A DNA stretch of 64,000 bases from Azotobacter vinelandii (lineage in GTDB: Bacteria; Pseudomonadota; Gammaproteobacteria; Pseudomonadales; Pseudomonadaceae). The notes under the pieces are model-generated. The model worked only from the letters and a program-made list of their open reading frames with translations. It ran no database searches and was not told where the DNA came from. The translations under genes were made by a program, and so were the position numbers. Positions 16,660-27,189 of the stretch are shown piece by piece. Position 1 is the stretch's first letter. Each line of letters begins with the position of its first letter. The stretch lies in the NCBI RefSeq assembly GCF_001571105.1, contig NZ_BCTD01000010.1. The stretch is one strand, 5' to 3'.

Positions 16660-18597
16660 ATGAGCAAGACGGACGCTTTCGCCGAAGCCGGCAAGACCGC
16701 GGTCATGCAGAACATCCAGGGCACCATGCAGTTCCTCCTCCAGTTCCCGCCGTTCGACCAGATGGAAAGCGGCCATCTGGCCTATCTGGTGGAACATTGC
16801 CGGCTGCGCTTCTACGCGGCGGGCGACTCCATCGTCAAGCCGGCGGACGGGCGGGTCGAGCACCTGCACATCGTCAAGCAGGGCCATGTCCTCGGCCAGC
16901 GTCCCAGCCTCTCCGGCAACGGCATCGACACCACCATGGAGATCGCTCCGGGCGAATGCTTCCCGATGGCGGCGATGGTCGGCGAGCGGCCGACCCGCAC
17001 CGACTACATCGCCGCCGAGGACAGCTTCTGCCTGCTCCTCGAACGCCAGGCCTTCGCCAGGCTGCTGACCGACTCCGACCCGTTCCGCGACTTCGCCCTG
17101 CGCGGAGTCAGCAGCCTGCTCGACCTGGTCAACCAGCAGGTCCAGCTCAAGGCCGCGAAAACCCTCGGCGCGCAGTACTCGCTGGATACCCGCCTCGGCG
17201 AACTGACCGCGCGCCGCCCGGTCTTCTGCACCGGCGGCACCAGCCTGCGCGAGGCGGTGCGGCTGATGAACGAGCACCAGGTCGGCAGCCTGGTGATGGT
17301 CGATGCGGCCGAGTTCCCGGTCGGCATCTTCACCCTGCGCGACCTGCGCCAGGTGATCGCCGAGGGTAGCGGCGACCTCGAACAGCCGCTGGACGAACTG
17401 ATGGTCCGCGACCCGGCCCGCCTGCCGCCCTCGGCCACCGCCTTCGACGCCGCGCTGACCATGACCCGGCGGCACATCGCGCACATCTGCGTGGTGGAGA
17501 ACGACCGCCTGGTGGGGGTGATCTCCGAGCGCGACCTGTTCTCCCTGCAGCGCGTCGACCTGGTGCACCTGGCGCGCACCATCAGCAGCGCCGGCAGCGT
17601 GGCCGCCCTGGCCGCCCTGCGCGGCGACATCGCCCGGCTGATCGACCACATGCTCGCCCACGGTGCCAGCCCGGCGCAGTTGACCCATATCATCACCCAA
17701 CTCAACGACCACACCGTGAGCCGGGTGATCGAGCTGATGCTGGAAAAGCACGGCGATCCGGGCGTGCCCTTCACCTGGCTGGCGTTCGGCAGCGAGGGGC
17801 GTCGCGAGCAGACGCTGCACACCGACCAGGACAACGGCATCCTCTTCGAGGCAGCCGGCCAGGCCGAGGCCGAGACCATCCGCCAGCGCCTGCTGCCGCT
17901 GGCCCGCGAGATCAACCTGGCGCTGGATGCGTGCGGCTTCAGCCTGTGCAAGGGCAACGTCATGGCCGGCAACCCCGAACTCTGCCTGTCGCGCCAGGAG
18001 TGGCTGCGTCGCTTCGGCGGCATCATCCAGTCGCCGAGCGCCGAGAACCTGCTGCGCTCGACCATCTTCTTCGACCTGCGCCCGGTCTGGGGGCCGACCC
18101 GACACTGCCGCGAGCTACTCGACGACCTGCTGGAAATGATCGCCGACAACGCCCTGTTCCAGCGCATGATGGCCGCCAACGCCATGCAGCATCGACCGCC
18201 GATCGGCCGCTTCCTGCGCGACTTCGTGGTGGCCAGCCACGGCGCCGAGAAGGACACCCTGGACCTCAAGGTGGAAGGCCTGACGCCCTTCGTCGACGGC
18301 GCGCGCATCCTCGCCCTGGCCAACGGCATCCACGACAGCAACACCCTCGAACGCTTCCGGCAACTGGCGGCCAGGGGGGTGATCGATCCCAAGGACGCGG
18401 CATCCTACGAGGAGGCCTACCACTTCATCCAACTGATGCGCATGCAGCACCACCAACGCCAGCAGCACGAAGGCCGCCCGCTCGGCAACCGCCTCGACCC
18501 CGATACCCTCAACAGCCTCGACCAGCGCATACTGCGGGAGTCCTTCCGCCAGGCGCAGCGCCTGCAGAGCCGACTGAGCGTGCGATACCAGCTTTGA
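16660..18597 (+). CDS. cNMP-binding / CBS pair / DUF294 nucleotidyltransferase-like protein
   Basis: 645 residues with four parts: an N-terminal cyclic-nucleotide-binding fold (about 25-140), two CBS domains (about 165-290, with ITERDL-like VGVISERDLFSLQ), a DUF294 nucleotidyltransferase-like domain (about 330-460; GSEGRREQTLHTDQDNG is the GS...D.D motif of GlnD-type enzymes), and a DUF294 C-terminal helical domain. It is probably a signal-responsive nucleotidyltransferase; the target is unknown. The start at 16660 has AAGGAG 9 nt upstream; a longer in-frame extension runs back into glcB and is spurious. The stop codon TGA at 18595-18597 coincides with the edge of the adjoining insertion element. 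Confidence 0.85.
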   Translation: MSKTDAFAEAGKTAVMQNIQGTMQFLLQFPPFDQMESGHLAYLVEHCRLRFYAAGDSIVKPADGRVEHLHIVKQGHVLGQRPSLSGNGIDTTMEIAPGECFPMAAMVGERPTRTDYIAAEDSFCLLLERQAFARLLTDSDPFRDFALRGVSSLLDLVNQQVQLKAAKTLGAQYSLDTRLGELTARRPVFCTGGTSLREAVRLMNEHQVGSLVMVDAAEFPVGIFTLRDLRQVIAEGSGDLEQPLDELMVRDPARLPPSATAFDAALTMTRRHIAHICVVENDRLVGVISERDLFSLQRVDLVHLARTISSAGSVAALAALRGDIARLIDHMLAHGASPAQLTHIITQLNDHTVSRVIELMLEKHGDPGVPFTWLAFGSEGRREQTLHTDQDNGILFEAAGQAEAETIRQRLLPLAREINLALDACGFSLCKGNVMAGNPELCLSRQEWLRRFGGIIQSPSAENLLRSTIFFDLRPVWGPTRHCRELLDDLLEMIADNALFQRMMAANAMQHRPPIGRFLRDFVVASHGAEKDTLDLKVEGLTPFVDGARILALANGIHDSNTLERFRQLAARGVIDPKDAASYEEAYHFIQLMRMQHHQRQQHEGRPLGNRLDPDTLNSLDQRILRESFRQAQRLQSRLSVRYQL

Positions 18598-18760
18598 CTG
18601 CTCCTCTCCCTGAAGGAAGGGGATTCCCAATTCACTGAGAACAGGACACGGATACTTGACCCATGCCGCTTACGCTCTCTCCAAGGGCTAACACCGCCAG
18701 CCCGGCGGCTTTAATGTTGATCGCGGCGTTCACGTCGCGGTCATGCTCGGTTCCGCATTC
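18594..18760 (-). ncRNA. Predicted omega RNA (reRNA) overlapping the 3' end of tnpB
   Basis: In characterised TnpB systems the guide RNA spans the last part of the tnpB frame and the right end, and the following 16-20 nt act as guide. Here the right-end hairpin (about 18600-18626) just after the tnpB stop, ending in GTCAA, has that arrangement. The guide would then be read from the 3' end of the DUF294 gene, starting AGCTGGTATCGCACG. The 5' limit given is arbitrary; the assignment is by analogy. Confidence 0.45.
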
Positions 18761-19777
18761 CGGGCAACTCCAGCGGCGAACATCCAGCGGCAGGCGCTCA
18801 AGGATATGCCCGCAGCAGGCACAGCGTTTCGAGCAGGGATACCAGCGGTCGATCTGGACGATCTGCCGACCGGCCCATTCACCTTTGTACTGGATCTGGC
18901 GCGTCAATTCGCCCCATCCCGCATCGGCAATGGCTTTGCTCAGTTTCGGATTGCGGATCATATTCTTCACGGCAAGGGTTTCAGCGCAGACCACTTGGTT
19001 CTCGTTAATCAGTCTGCGGGACAGCTTGTGCAAGCTGTCCGCTCGGCAATCGGAAATTTTGGCGTGAATACGGGCCACTTTCAGTCGGGCCTTGGCGCGG
19101 TTCTCCGAGCCGAGTTTCTTCTTGCTCAGTCGACGCTGTGCCCTAGCCAGACGGGTGGCGTATTTGGCCGTATGGCGGGGATTGCCGATCCGTTCGCCCT
19201 CGCTGGTGACGAACAGGTCTTTGATGCCCATGTCGATGCCGATCGTCTTCGGCGTGACGGGCAGTGCCTCGGGTTCGAACTCGCACAGGCAGGAGACGAA
19301 GTACCGCCCTGCAGAGTCCCGGGAAATCGTGACCGTGGAAGGCTCACCAGGAAGTGGCCGACTCCAGCGGATCGCCAGGGGCTCGTCGCACTTGGCCAGG
19401 AACAGCTTGCCGTCTCGGTAGCGGAAGGCCGAGCTGGTGAACTCGGCGGACTGCCGGTGCCGTTTCTTCTTGAAGACCGGGTACTTCGCTCGACCCTCGA
19501 AAAAGCTCTTGAACGCAGCCTGCTGGTGGCGAAGGCACTGCTGCAATGGCACCGCACTGACTTCATTGAGAAAAGCCAGCTCCGGTTGCTTCTTGAGCGC
19601 GGTCAGGCGACTGCTGGCCGCCGTATAGCCGATCTTCTTCTGCTCCTGGTAGAAGGCATCGGTACGCCAGCGCAGGATGCGATTGTAGACGGAACGCACG
19701 CAACCGAACGTCCTGGCAAGCAGTTCTGCTTGTTCTGGAGTCGGGTAGAAGCGGTACTTGTAGGCGCGTTTTGTCAT
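18632..19777 (-). CDS. tnpB: TnpB, RNA-guided nuclease of an IS200/IS605-type element
   Basis: 381 residues. The N-terminal helix-turn-helix/OrfB region (MTKRAYKYRFYPTPEQAELL) is followed by a split RuvC domain. The three acidic residues are visible: Asp182 in IGIDMGIKD, Glu266 in VVCAETLAVKNM and Asp348 in DRDVNAAINI. A zinc ribbon is formed by CACC (319-322) and CPEC (338-341). It is full length with no frameshift, so it is probably an active nuclease. TnpB cleaves DNA next to a short motif, directed by the omega RNA, and helps retain the element after excision. It is the only gene of the element, so movement would need TnpA supplied elsewhere. Confidence 0.92.
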   Translation of the reverse strand: MTKRAYKYRFYPTPEQAELLARTFGCVRSVYNRILRWRTDAFYQEQKKIGYTAASSRLTALKKQPELAFLNEVSAVPLQQCLRHQQAAFKSFFEGRAKYPVFKKKRHRQSAEFTSSAFRYRDGKLFLAKCDEPLAIRWSRPLPGEPSTVTISRDSAGRYFVSCLCEFEPEALPVTPKTIGIDMGIKDLFVTSEGERIGNPRHTAKYATRLARAQRRLSKKKLGSENRAKARLKVARIHAKISDCRADSLHKLSRRLINENQVVCAETLAVKNMIRNPKLSKAIADAGWGELTRQIQYKGEWAGRQIVQIDRWYPCSKRCACCGHILERLPLDVRRWSCPECGTEHDRDVNAAINIKAAGLAVLALGESVSGMGQVSVSCSQ

Positions 19778-19832
19778 GTCTCACAAAATAATCAAATTAA
19801 TGTAAAGATAGCAACCACCTGAGAAGGAGGCA

Positions 19833-19900
19833 GCGAGAACAGGGGCGCCCTGCGGGCGCCGCGCTATCCCTCCCCGCACTCAAAGTACGGGGGTTCTCGC
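19833..19900. repeat. Two-armed hairpin structure at the element's left end
   Basis: GCGAGAAC (19833-19840) pairs perfectly with GTTCTCGC (19893-19900). Inside are two hairpins: a 7-bp GGCGCCC stem (19844-19850 with 19854-19860), and CCCCG.ACT/AGT.CGGGG (19872-19880 with 19884-19892, one mismatch). The whole can fold as a three-way junction in DNA or RNA. Its second arm resembles the right-end hairpins of IS605-type elements. Confidence 0.6.
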
Positions 19901-19909
19901 GCAAATCGG

Positions 19910-20632
19910 ATGAATCCGTTCGCCTTCCTGTCTTCCCTGGGCATCGACAGGCCGCCGCTCGACGACGACCAGCGGCGCCGCCTGCGCCGCCTGCCGACGG
20001 CGCCGCACCTGGACAGCCGCCCGCTGCACGCCCAGCGTTTCGTGGTGCTCGACCTGGAGACCACCGGCCTCAACGTCGAGCGCGACGTCGTCCTGTCGAT
20101 CGGCGCCGTGCTCATCGAGAACGACGCCATCGACCTCTCCCGGCAGTTCGAGTGCACCCTGCGGCGGCGCCTGAAAAGCGTGACCGAAAGCGTGCTGATC
20201 CACGGTATCGCGCCCAGCGCCCTGGCCGTCGGCACCGCGCCGGCCGAAGCCTTGCTGCGCTTCATGGAATATGCCGGCGACTGCGTGTTCCTCGCCTTCC
20301 ACGCCCCCTTCGACCAGCGCATGCTGGGCCGCGCGCTGAAGGACGAGCTGGGCTACAGGCTGCGCCACCCCTTCCTCGACGTCGCCGATCTCGCACCCAT
20401 GCTGTTCCCCGAGGCCCTCGTCCATCCGGGCGGCCTGGACCAGTGGATACAGTATTTCGGCCTGGACATGTCCCGGCGCCACCACGCTGCGGCCGACGCC
20501 CTGGCCACCGCCGAAATCGCCCTGATCCTGTTCAACCGCGCCCGGCGCACGGGCCTCGACAACATGGCCGAACTGGGCGAGCGGGCCGCCCGCTGGCAGC
20601 GGGCGCGCCGCGCAGTCCAGCACTCGCTTTGA
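19910..20632 (+). CDS. DnaQ-like 3'-5' exonuclease (DEDDh)
   Basis: 240 residues. The exonuclease motifs are Exo I FVVLDLETTGLN (Asp48 and Glu50), Exo II FLAFHAPFDQRML and Exo III HHAAADALATAEI, so it is a DEDDh enzyme of the polymerase III epsilon type. Its length and N-terminus differ from replicative DnaQ, so a repair or RNA-processing role is more likely. In related genomes, as I recall, this gene directly follows the DUF294 gene, here 1.3 kb away across the insertion element. No Shine-Dalgarno sequence is visible before the ATG, perhaps because the insertion displaced it. Confidence 0.87.
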   Translation: MNPFAFLSSLGIDRPPLDDDQRRRLRRLPTAPHLDSRPLHAQRFVVLDLETTGLNVERDVVLSIGAVLIENDAIDLSRQFECTLRRRLKSVTESVLIHGIAPSALAVGTAPAEALLRFMEYAGDCVFLAFHAPFDQRMLGRALKDELGYRLRHPFLDVADLAPMLFPEALVHPGGLDQWIQYFGLDMSRRHHAAADALATAEIALILFNRARRTGLDNMAELGERAARWQRARRAVQHSL

Positions 20633-20734
20633 ATCTCGACCCGGCGCCACGCGAGGGGGAACAGCCCCGCACGCGGGGAAAGGATCGAAGGGAGGGTTTC
20701 GCGAAGGCAGCCGTACCCGGCGGACGCCCGAGAC

Positions 20735-20761
20735 CGGGGGCGCGGGAAAACCCCGCCCCCG
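20735..20761. terminator. GC-rich hairpin after katG
   Basis: CGGGGGC (20735-20741) pairs with GCCCCCG (20755-20761), extended by GGG/CCC inside around an AAAA loop. It lies between the convergent exonuclease and katG genes, 10 nt from the katG stop. No U-run follows, so terminator strength is uncertain. Confidence 0.45.
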
Positions 20762-20770
20762 TCGGCAGGA

Positions 20771-22969
<2,199 letters not shown>

Positions 22970-23015
22970 GGTGTTACTCCTTTGTTTACCCACACGCTGT
23001 GTTTTATAGGAAAAC

Positions 23016-23028
23016 CGACCAATGGTCG
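23016..23028. promoter_or_regulatory. Palindrome upstream of katG
   Basis: CGACCA and TGGTCG flank a single A, a perfect 6-bp inverted repeat 47 nt before the katG start. An ATAG sequence just beside it (23006-23009) hints at part of an OxyR-type site, but the four-part OxyR pattern is not complete. It is recorded as a possible operator only. Confidence 0.35.
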
Positions 23029-23040
23029 ATCAACTGTATG

Positions 23041-23600
23041 ACGGCCTCATGAGGCCTTGCAGCGTTCAGCGGCCCTGCCCGGCGGGCTGGAGCCGAGCAA
23101 CGACGGATAGGGGCGCCGAACCGAAGACCGGCGCCCGAAGGCACCGGCCTTCTGCCGCGGCTCGACCGCCCGGTGGGCGATGGCCGCCTCGGCAGCGCGC
23201 GGGCTGCGGATGTCCTCGATCGGTTCCCGGGTCTGCGCCGGCGGCGTTGCGCTGATCGACGACGCGGCATGGCCCGCGGCCACGTCGAAGAGCATGTCCG
23301 GGGCGCCGATGCCCGCCGGGAAATGCCGAAGATGCCACCGCGGCCGCGATTCGCGCCGCCAACGCTTCCCGCTTCTCGCCGATCCCCGCTATCGGCCCGC
23401 TCTCGAGCAGATCGAGGGATCGAGACGAAGATCGCCGGAAGCGGTCGACCAGCCCGGCAGCGAGTCACAGATACGAGAGGAAATCCCCGCCGGGAACCCG
23501 AGCGGCGAAATCGTCCCGGAACCGCCCTTCCGCCATTCTCCGCCCGTGGAGGCATGCGGATACTGCCAGCCGCCCCGCTTCGCCCTTATGATGCCCGCCC
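23041..23600 (-). pseudogene. Possible remnant of a broken gene between katG and the acyltransferase
   Basis: The roughly 650-nt gap upstream of katG has no intact gene. On the minus strand, however, a protein-like reading can be followed across frames: a piece reading LDLLESGPIAGIGEKREALA and on to AARIAAAVASSAFP (about 23410-23320), then, after a +1/-1 shift near 23315, GIGAPDMLFDVAAGHAASSI and PAQTREPIEDIRSP (about 23300-23210). An in-frame stop lies further upstream near 23470. I do not recognise the family. High GC makes chance open frames common, so this is tentative. Confidence 0.25.
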
Positions 23601-23619
23601 CTGCCGACAAGGATTCTCC

Positions 23620-24507
23620 ATGCGCCCACTGCTCACCGCCCTAGGCGTCCTTCTCCTGCTGCTGATCGACACCCTGCTGATGATCGTCCCGCTGCTACTG
23701 CTCGCCCTGCTCAGACTGATCCTGCCCGGCCGGCCCCTGAAGGCGTACTGCGCGCGCGGGGTGATGTGCTGCGCCGAGGGCTGGGTGGAAATCGGCAAGC
23801 GCATCTTCGCCCGACTCCTCCCCACCGTCTGGGACGTCCGCGGCAGCGCCGGGCTGCGCCGCGACCGTTCCTACCTGCTGGTGTGCAACCACCAGAGCTG
23901 GGTGGACATCCCCACGCTGCTGGAGGCTCTCGGCGGCCGGGTGCCCTTCTTCAAGTTCTTCCTCAAGCGGGAACTGATCTGGATTCCCTTCCTCGGGCTG
24001 GCCTTCTGGGCCCTCGACTACCCGTTCATGAAACGTCACTCCAAGGCCTACCTGGAACGCTACCCGGAGAGGCGCGGCGAGGACCTGGAGATCACCCGGC
24101 GCGCCTGCGCACGCTTTCGCGGCATCCCGGTGACGCTGGTCAACTATCTGGAAGGCACCCGCTTCACCCCGCTCAAGCACGCCCGCCAGGCCTCGCCCTA
24201 CCGCTACCTGCTGCGCCCCAAGGCCGGCGGCCTGGCCTTCGCCCTGGCCAGCCTCGGCCCGCAACTGGATGCGCTGCTGGACGTCACCCTGGTCTACCCC
24301 GGCCGGCGCGTTCCCGGATTCTGGGAGCTGATCAGCGGCCGGGTGGCGCGGGTGATCGTCGACATCCAGACCCGCGAACTGGATCCGGCCCTCTGGCAGG
24401 ACAACTACCAGAGCGACGCGGATTTCCGCCGCTTCGTGCAGGCCTGGGTGAGCCGCCTGTGGGAAGAGAAGGACGAGCGCATCGCCCGGCTGCGCGGCGC
24501 GGCGTGA
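23620..24507 (+). CDS. YihG-like 1-acylglycerol-3-phosphate acyltransferase
   Basis: 295 residues. Two hydrophobic segments (about 4-36) anchor it in the inner membrane. The acyltransferase motifs are NHQSWVD (HX4D, about 90-96) and EGTR in VNYLEGTRFTPLKH, with PFMKRHSK between them, the pattern of the YihG/LCLAT branch rather than the short PlsC. It would acylate lysophosphatidic acid to phosphatidate. The start at 23620 follows CAAGGATTCTCC; a longer in-frame extension upstream has no homology-like features. It stands alone. Confidence 0.84.
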   Translation: MRPLLTALGVLLLLLIDTLLMIVPLLLLALLRLILPGRPLKAYCARGVMCCAEGWVEIGKRIFARLLPTVWDVRGSAGLRRDRSYLLVCNHQSWVDIPTLLEALGGRVPFFKFFLKRELIWIPFLGLAFWALDYPFMKRHSKAYLERYPERRGEDLEITRRACARFRGIPVTLVNYLEGTRFTPLKHARQASPYRYLLRPKAGGLAFALASLGPQLDALLDVTLVYPGRRVPGFWELISGRVARVIVDIQTRELDPALWQDNYQSDADFRRFVQAWVSRLWEEKDERIARLRGAA

Positions 24508-24559
24508 GAGCATCGGCTGGGTCACCCCCGCCCGACCGGGGCTGGAGAGCGAGACCGGC

Positions 24560-25537
24560 TCAGTGGGTCAGGCCGAAGTCCCGGGCCATTTCCCGGTAGC
24601 GGGCGACCTCCCGGTGCACATGGGCCTCCAGCGCGGGGCCGGTCAGAGCGAAGGGCAGCAGTCCGTAGCGCTGACGCAGGCGGGCGAAGTCCTCGGAAGC
24701 GAGCAGCCGGTCGAAGGTCTCCCTCCACCAGGCGTAGTCGGCATCGCTCACCTGCGGCCCCATATAGAAGCCGCGTAGCACCGGCCAGACCACGTCGTAG
24801 CCCTGCTCGCGGGCGGTCGGGATAGAGGCCATCGCCGGCTCGTCCAGGCGCCGCTCAGCGAACACCGCGAGCAGGCGGACGGCGCCGCTGTTGAGGTGCG
24901 GCATGGCGTTGGAAATGTCCGTGCTGGCCACCTGTACATGACCGGCCGCCAGTGCCGTGGCGATTTCCCCGCCGCCTTCCAGGGCGATGTAATGCAGCTC
25001 GTGCGGATCGATGCCGGCCTGCCGGACGAGTTGGGCGAGCTGCATCCAGTCCTGGCTGCCGACAGTGCCGCCTGAGCCGACGATCACCGAATCCGGGTCC
25101 CTCCGGAGCGCGGCGAGCAGATCGTCGAGGGTCCGGTAGGGCGAATCGGCGCGCACCGCCAGGGCGCCGTAGCTGGTGCCGATCATCGCCAGCCAGCGCA
25201 CCGCGGTTTCGTCGAAGCGGCCGAACTTGCCCAGAGCGAGGTTGAGCAGCGAGCCGCTGGAGAAGGCCACCAGGGTACCGGGCTCGGCCGATCGTTGGGC
25301 GACGACGGCGTTGTAGGCCACCGCGCCGACCCCGCCCGGCATGTAGGAGATATCCATCGGCTGGTGGGTCAGCCCGGCCTCCTGCAGCGCCTGGCGCGTC
25401 AGCTTGCAGAGCAGGTCGAAGCCGCCGCCGATCGCCGCGGGGACGATGCATTGCGGCGGTCCGGGCTCGGCGGCCTGGACGCTGCACAACGACAGAGTGG
25501 CGGTCGCCAGCAAGGCACGAAGGATTAATGGGGCCAT
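24560..25537 (-). CDS. Orphan TctC/Bug-type solute-binding protein
   Basis: 325 residues with a signal peptide (MAPLILRALLATATLSLCSVQAAEP). The fold is that of tripartite tricarboxylate transporter binding proteins, seen in QCIVPAAIGGGFDLLCKL, YMPGGVGAVAYN and VGSGGTVGSQDWMQ. Such periplasmic proteins bind carboxylates and hand them to TctAB permeases. No tctA or tctB is nearby, so it is an orphan that may work with a distant permease or as a sensor. GGAGGAG lies 7 nt upstream of the start. Its C-terminus is convergent with the acyltransferase gene. Confidence 0.85.
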   Translation of the reverse strand: MAPLILRALLATATLSLCSVQAAEPGPPQCIVPAAIGGGFDLLCKLTRQALQEAGLTHQPMDISYMPGGVGAVAYNAVVAQRSAEPGTLVAFSSGSLLNLALGKFGRFDETAVRWLAMIGTSYGALAVRADSPYRTLDDLLAALRRDPDSVIVGSGGTVGSQDWMQLAQLVRQAGIDPHELHYIALEGGGEIATALAAGHVQVASTDISNAMPHLNSGAVRLLAVFAERRLDEPAMASIPTAREQGYDVVWPVLRGFYMGPQVSDADYAWWRETFDRLLASEDFARLRQRYGLLPFALTGPALEAHVHREVARYREMARDFGLTH

Positions 25538-25851
25538 GAGGATCTCCTCCGGTACGGGTCAGGTGCGGGCGCTCGGCCGGGCAGGAACATGGCCGGATGC
25601 CGGCAAGCACAGGATATAGGGATGGGCAGCGACGGGGATGGAGCGGACGGGGGAAGACCGAGGCGACCCGGCGGAGCCCGGTGCAGGGCTGGCGCTCATA
25701 CAGAAGCGCTCGGAATCCATACCTGAAACATTGTCCTTGGCGTTTTTCGCATGGATATCCATCGGATGGAACGCTTGCCGATGCCGAACCGAAGAGAGGG
25801 GGGCGACAATCCCTGAAGCCCCCCCCGGAGCAGCGCCGCGATCGGCTTGGC

Positions 25852-27189
25852 TCAGTTCATCAGGGGCCTCGCACTATTCATCCTGGTATTGCGGTAGCCG
25901 ATAAGCAGAACCAGCATGCAACCAACGGCAGTGAGTGCACAAAGCGGCAACAGAGCTACCGGGAAACTTCCAGTTTCATGCTTCAGGTAGCCGATCAGCG
26001 CACTCATGCCGCCCGTACCCAGATGGGCAAGCGTATTGATTGCGGCAATCCCCGCGGCAGACGAGGCCGGCGAAAGCGTTTCAGAGGTCAGCGACCAGAA
26101 CGGGCCTTTAATGGCGTAATTGCCCATCAACACCAGTGTCAGCAGAATCAGCGTGACGACCAACGAGCCGGTCAGCAGCGTTGCCGCGAAACTGATTGAG
26201 GTCAGTGCCAACGGCAGCGCCGTATTCAACACACGCTTGCCACTTTTATCGGTACGAATCCCCCAGAAGATCATGAACGCGGCAGCAATCCCGAATGGGA
26301 TCATATTGAGCAAGCCGGCCTGCGTATTGGTGAGTTCGAACGACTTCAGGATCTGCGGCATCCACAAGGACAGCGTATTGCTCGTTGCGGAACTGCCCAT
26401 ATACACGAGGGCCAGCAGCCACACATACTTATTCGTCAGAACCGCCTTGATCTTGCCGCCGTGATCATGCTTCCCATCTTGCGCATGCTCTTGGCGCTCG
26501 ATCACCTCCTTCTTGAGCTGTGCTTCCAGCCACTCTTTTTGTTCGGCGGCAAGCCATTTGGCTTCGGACGGCTTGCTGGGCAAGCAGACCAGTGCCAATA
26601 AGCCCAACACGATGGCCGGTATAGCTTCCAACATCAATAGCCACTGCCATCCTTGGAACTGCCAGAAACCGTCAAGTTTCAGCAGGAGTGCCGAAAGTGG
26701 GGACCCGAAGAAACTCGAAAGCGGAATCGCAACCATGAAGAACGCAATGATCCTGGCCAGGTAAGCCTTCGGAAACCACTGGGTCAGATACAGGATCACC
26801 CCAGGGAAAAAGCCCGCCTCGGCGGCTCCCAGCAGGAATCTGGACACCGAAAAGGAAATAGGCCCGACGACGAAGGCGGACAAGAAGCCAACGAGGCCCC
26901 AAGTAATCATGATGCGGGCAATCCAGCGCCGGGCGCCGAATCGCTCCATGGCTATGTTGCTTGGCATTTCAAACAAGACATAAGCCACAAAGAACAGGCT
27001 GCTTCCGAAACCGAATACCGAGGCGCTCAGGCCAAGATCTTCGTTCATGGTCAGCGCGGCAAAACCGATATTGACGCGATCCACATAGGCGATGAAATAG
27101 CAAAGTACCAAGAAGGGAATCAGGCGAAAGCCCAGCTTCCTCATCGTTTGATATTCTACCGAGTCTTTCGATGGACTGAGATTAGTCAT
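25852..27189 (-). CDS. MFS transporter of the anion:cation symporter type
   Basis: 445 residues, twelve predicted membrane helices. The N-terminal YFIAYVDRVNIGFAALTM and helix-2/3 loop ERFGARRWIARIMITWGLVG are typical of the ACS family that takes up organic anions such as tartrate, phthalate or hexuronates. A hydrophilic, His-rich central loop (QEHAQDGKHDHGGK) joins the halves. The start MTNLSPSKDS at 27189 is preferred; upstream in-frame Met codons would add a non-membrane tail. Its base composition is visibly less GC-rich than its neighbours and it is flanked by AT-richer gaps, suggesting recent acquisition. Substrate unknown. Confidence 0.85.
   Translation of the reverse strand: MTNLSPSKDSVEYQTMRKLGFRLIPFLVLCYFIAYVDRVNIGFAALTMNEDLGLSASVFGFGSSLFFVAYVLFEMPSNIAMERFGARRWIARIMITWGLVGFLSAFVVGPISFSVSRFLLGAAEAGFFPGVILYLTQWFPKAYLARIIAFFMVAIPLSSFFGSPLSALLLKLDGFWQFQGWQWLLMLEAIPAIVLGLLALVCLPSKPSEAKWLAAEQKEWLEAQLKKEVIERQEHAQDGKHDHGGKIKAVLTNKYVWLLALVYMGSSATSNTLSLWMPQILKSFELTNTQAGLLNMIPFGIAAAFMIFWGIRTDKSGKRVLNTALPLALTSISFAATLLTGSLVVTLILLTLVLMGNYAIKGPFWSLTSETLSPASSAAGIAAINTLAHLGTGGMSALIGYLKHETGSFPVALLPLCALTAVGCMLVLLIGYRNTRMNSARPLMN

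Larger units (their letters stand above)
18594..19900 (-). mobile_element. tnpB-only IS200/IS605-type insertion element
   Basis: The element carries only a tnpB gene and no tnpA, like the IS1341 group. The right end is just past the 3' end of tnpB: on the minus strand a hairpin with CCCCTTCC...GGGAGAGG is followed by GTCAA (18594-18598), as at many IS605-type right ends. The left end carries paired hairpins enclosed by an 8-bp inverted repeat (19833-19900). There are no terminal inverted repeats or target duplications, as expected. It lies between the stop of the DUF294 gene and the start of the exonuclease gene. The outer limits are approximate to a few bases on the left-end side. Confidence 0.75.

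Noticed and set aside
15769..18597. A 942-codon frame covering the end of glcB and the DUF294 gene
   Set aside because: The first 297 codons are an arginine/proline-rich shadow of glcB. The real start is at 16660 with its own ribosome site, after a strong terminator.
23004..23555. A 183-codon minus-strand gene upstream of katG
   Set aside because: Arginine-rich composition typical of a GC-rich shadow frame, and no start with a ribosome site. Only the cross-frame remnant was kept, at low confidence.
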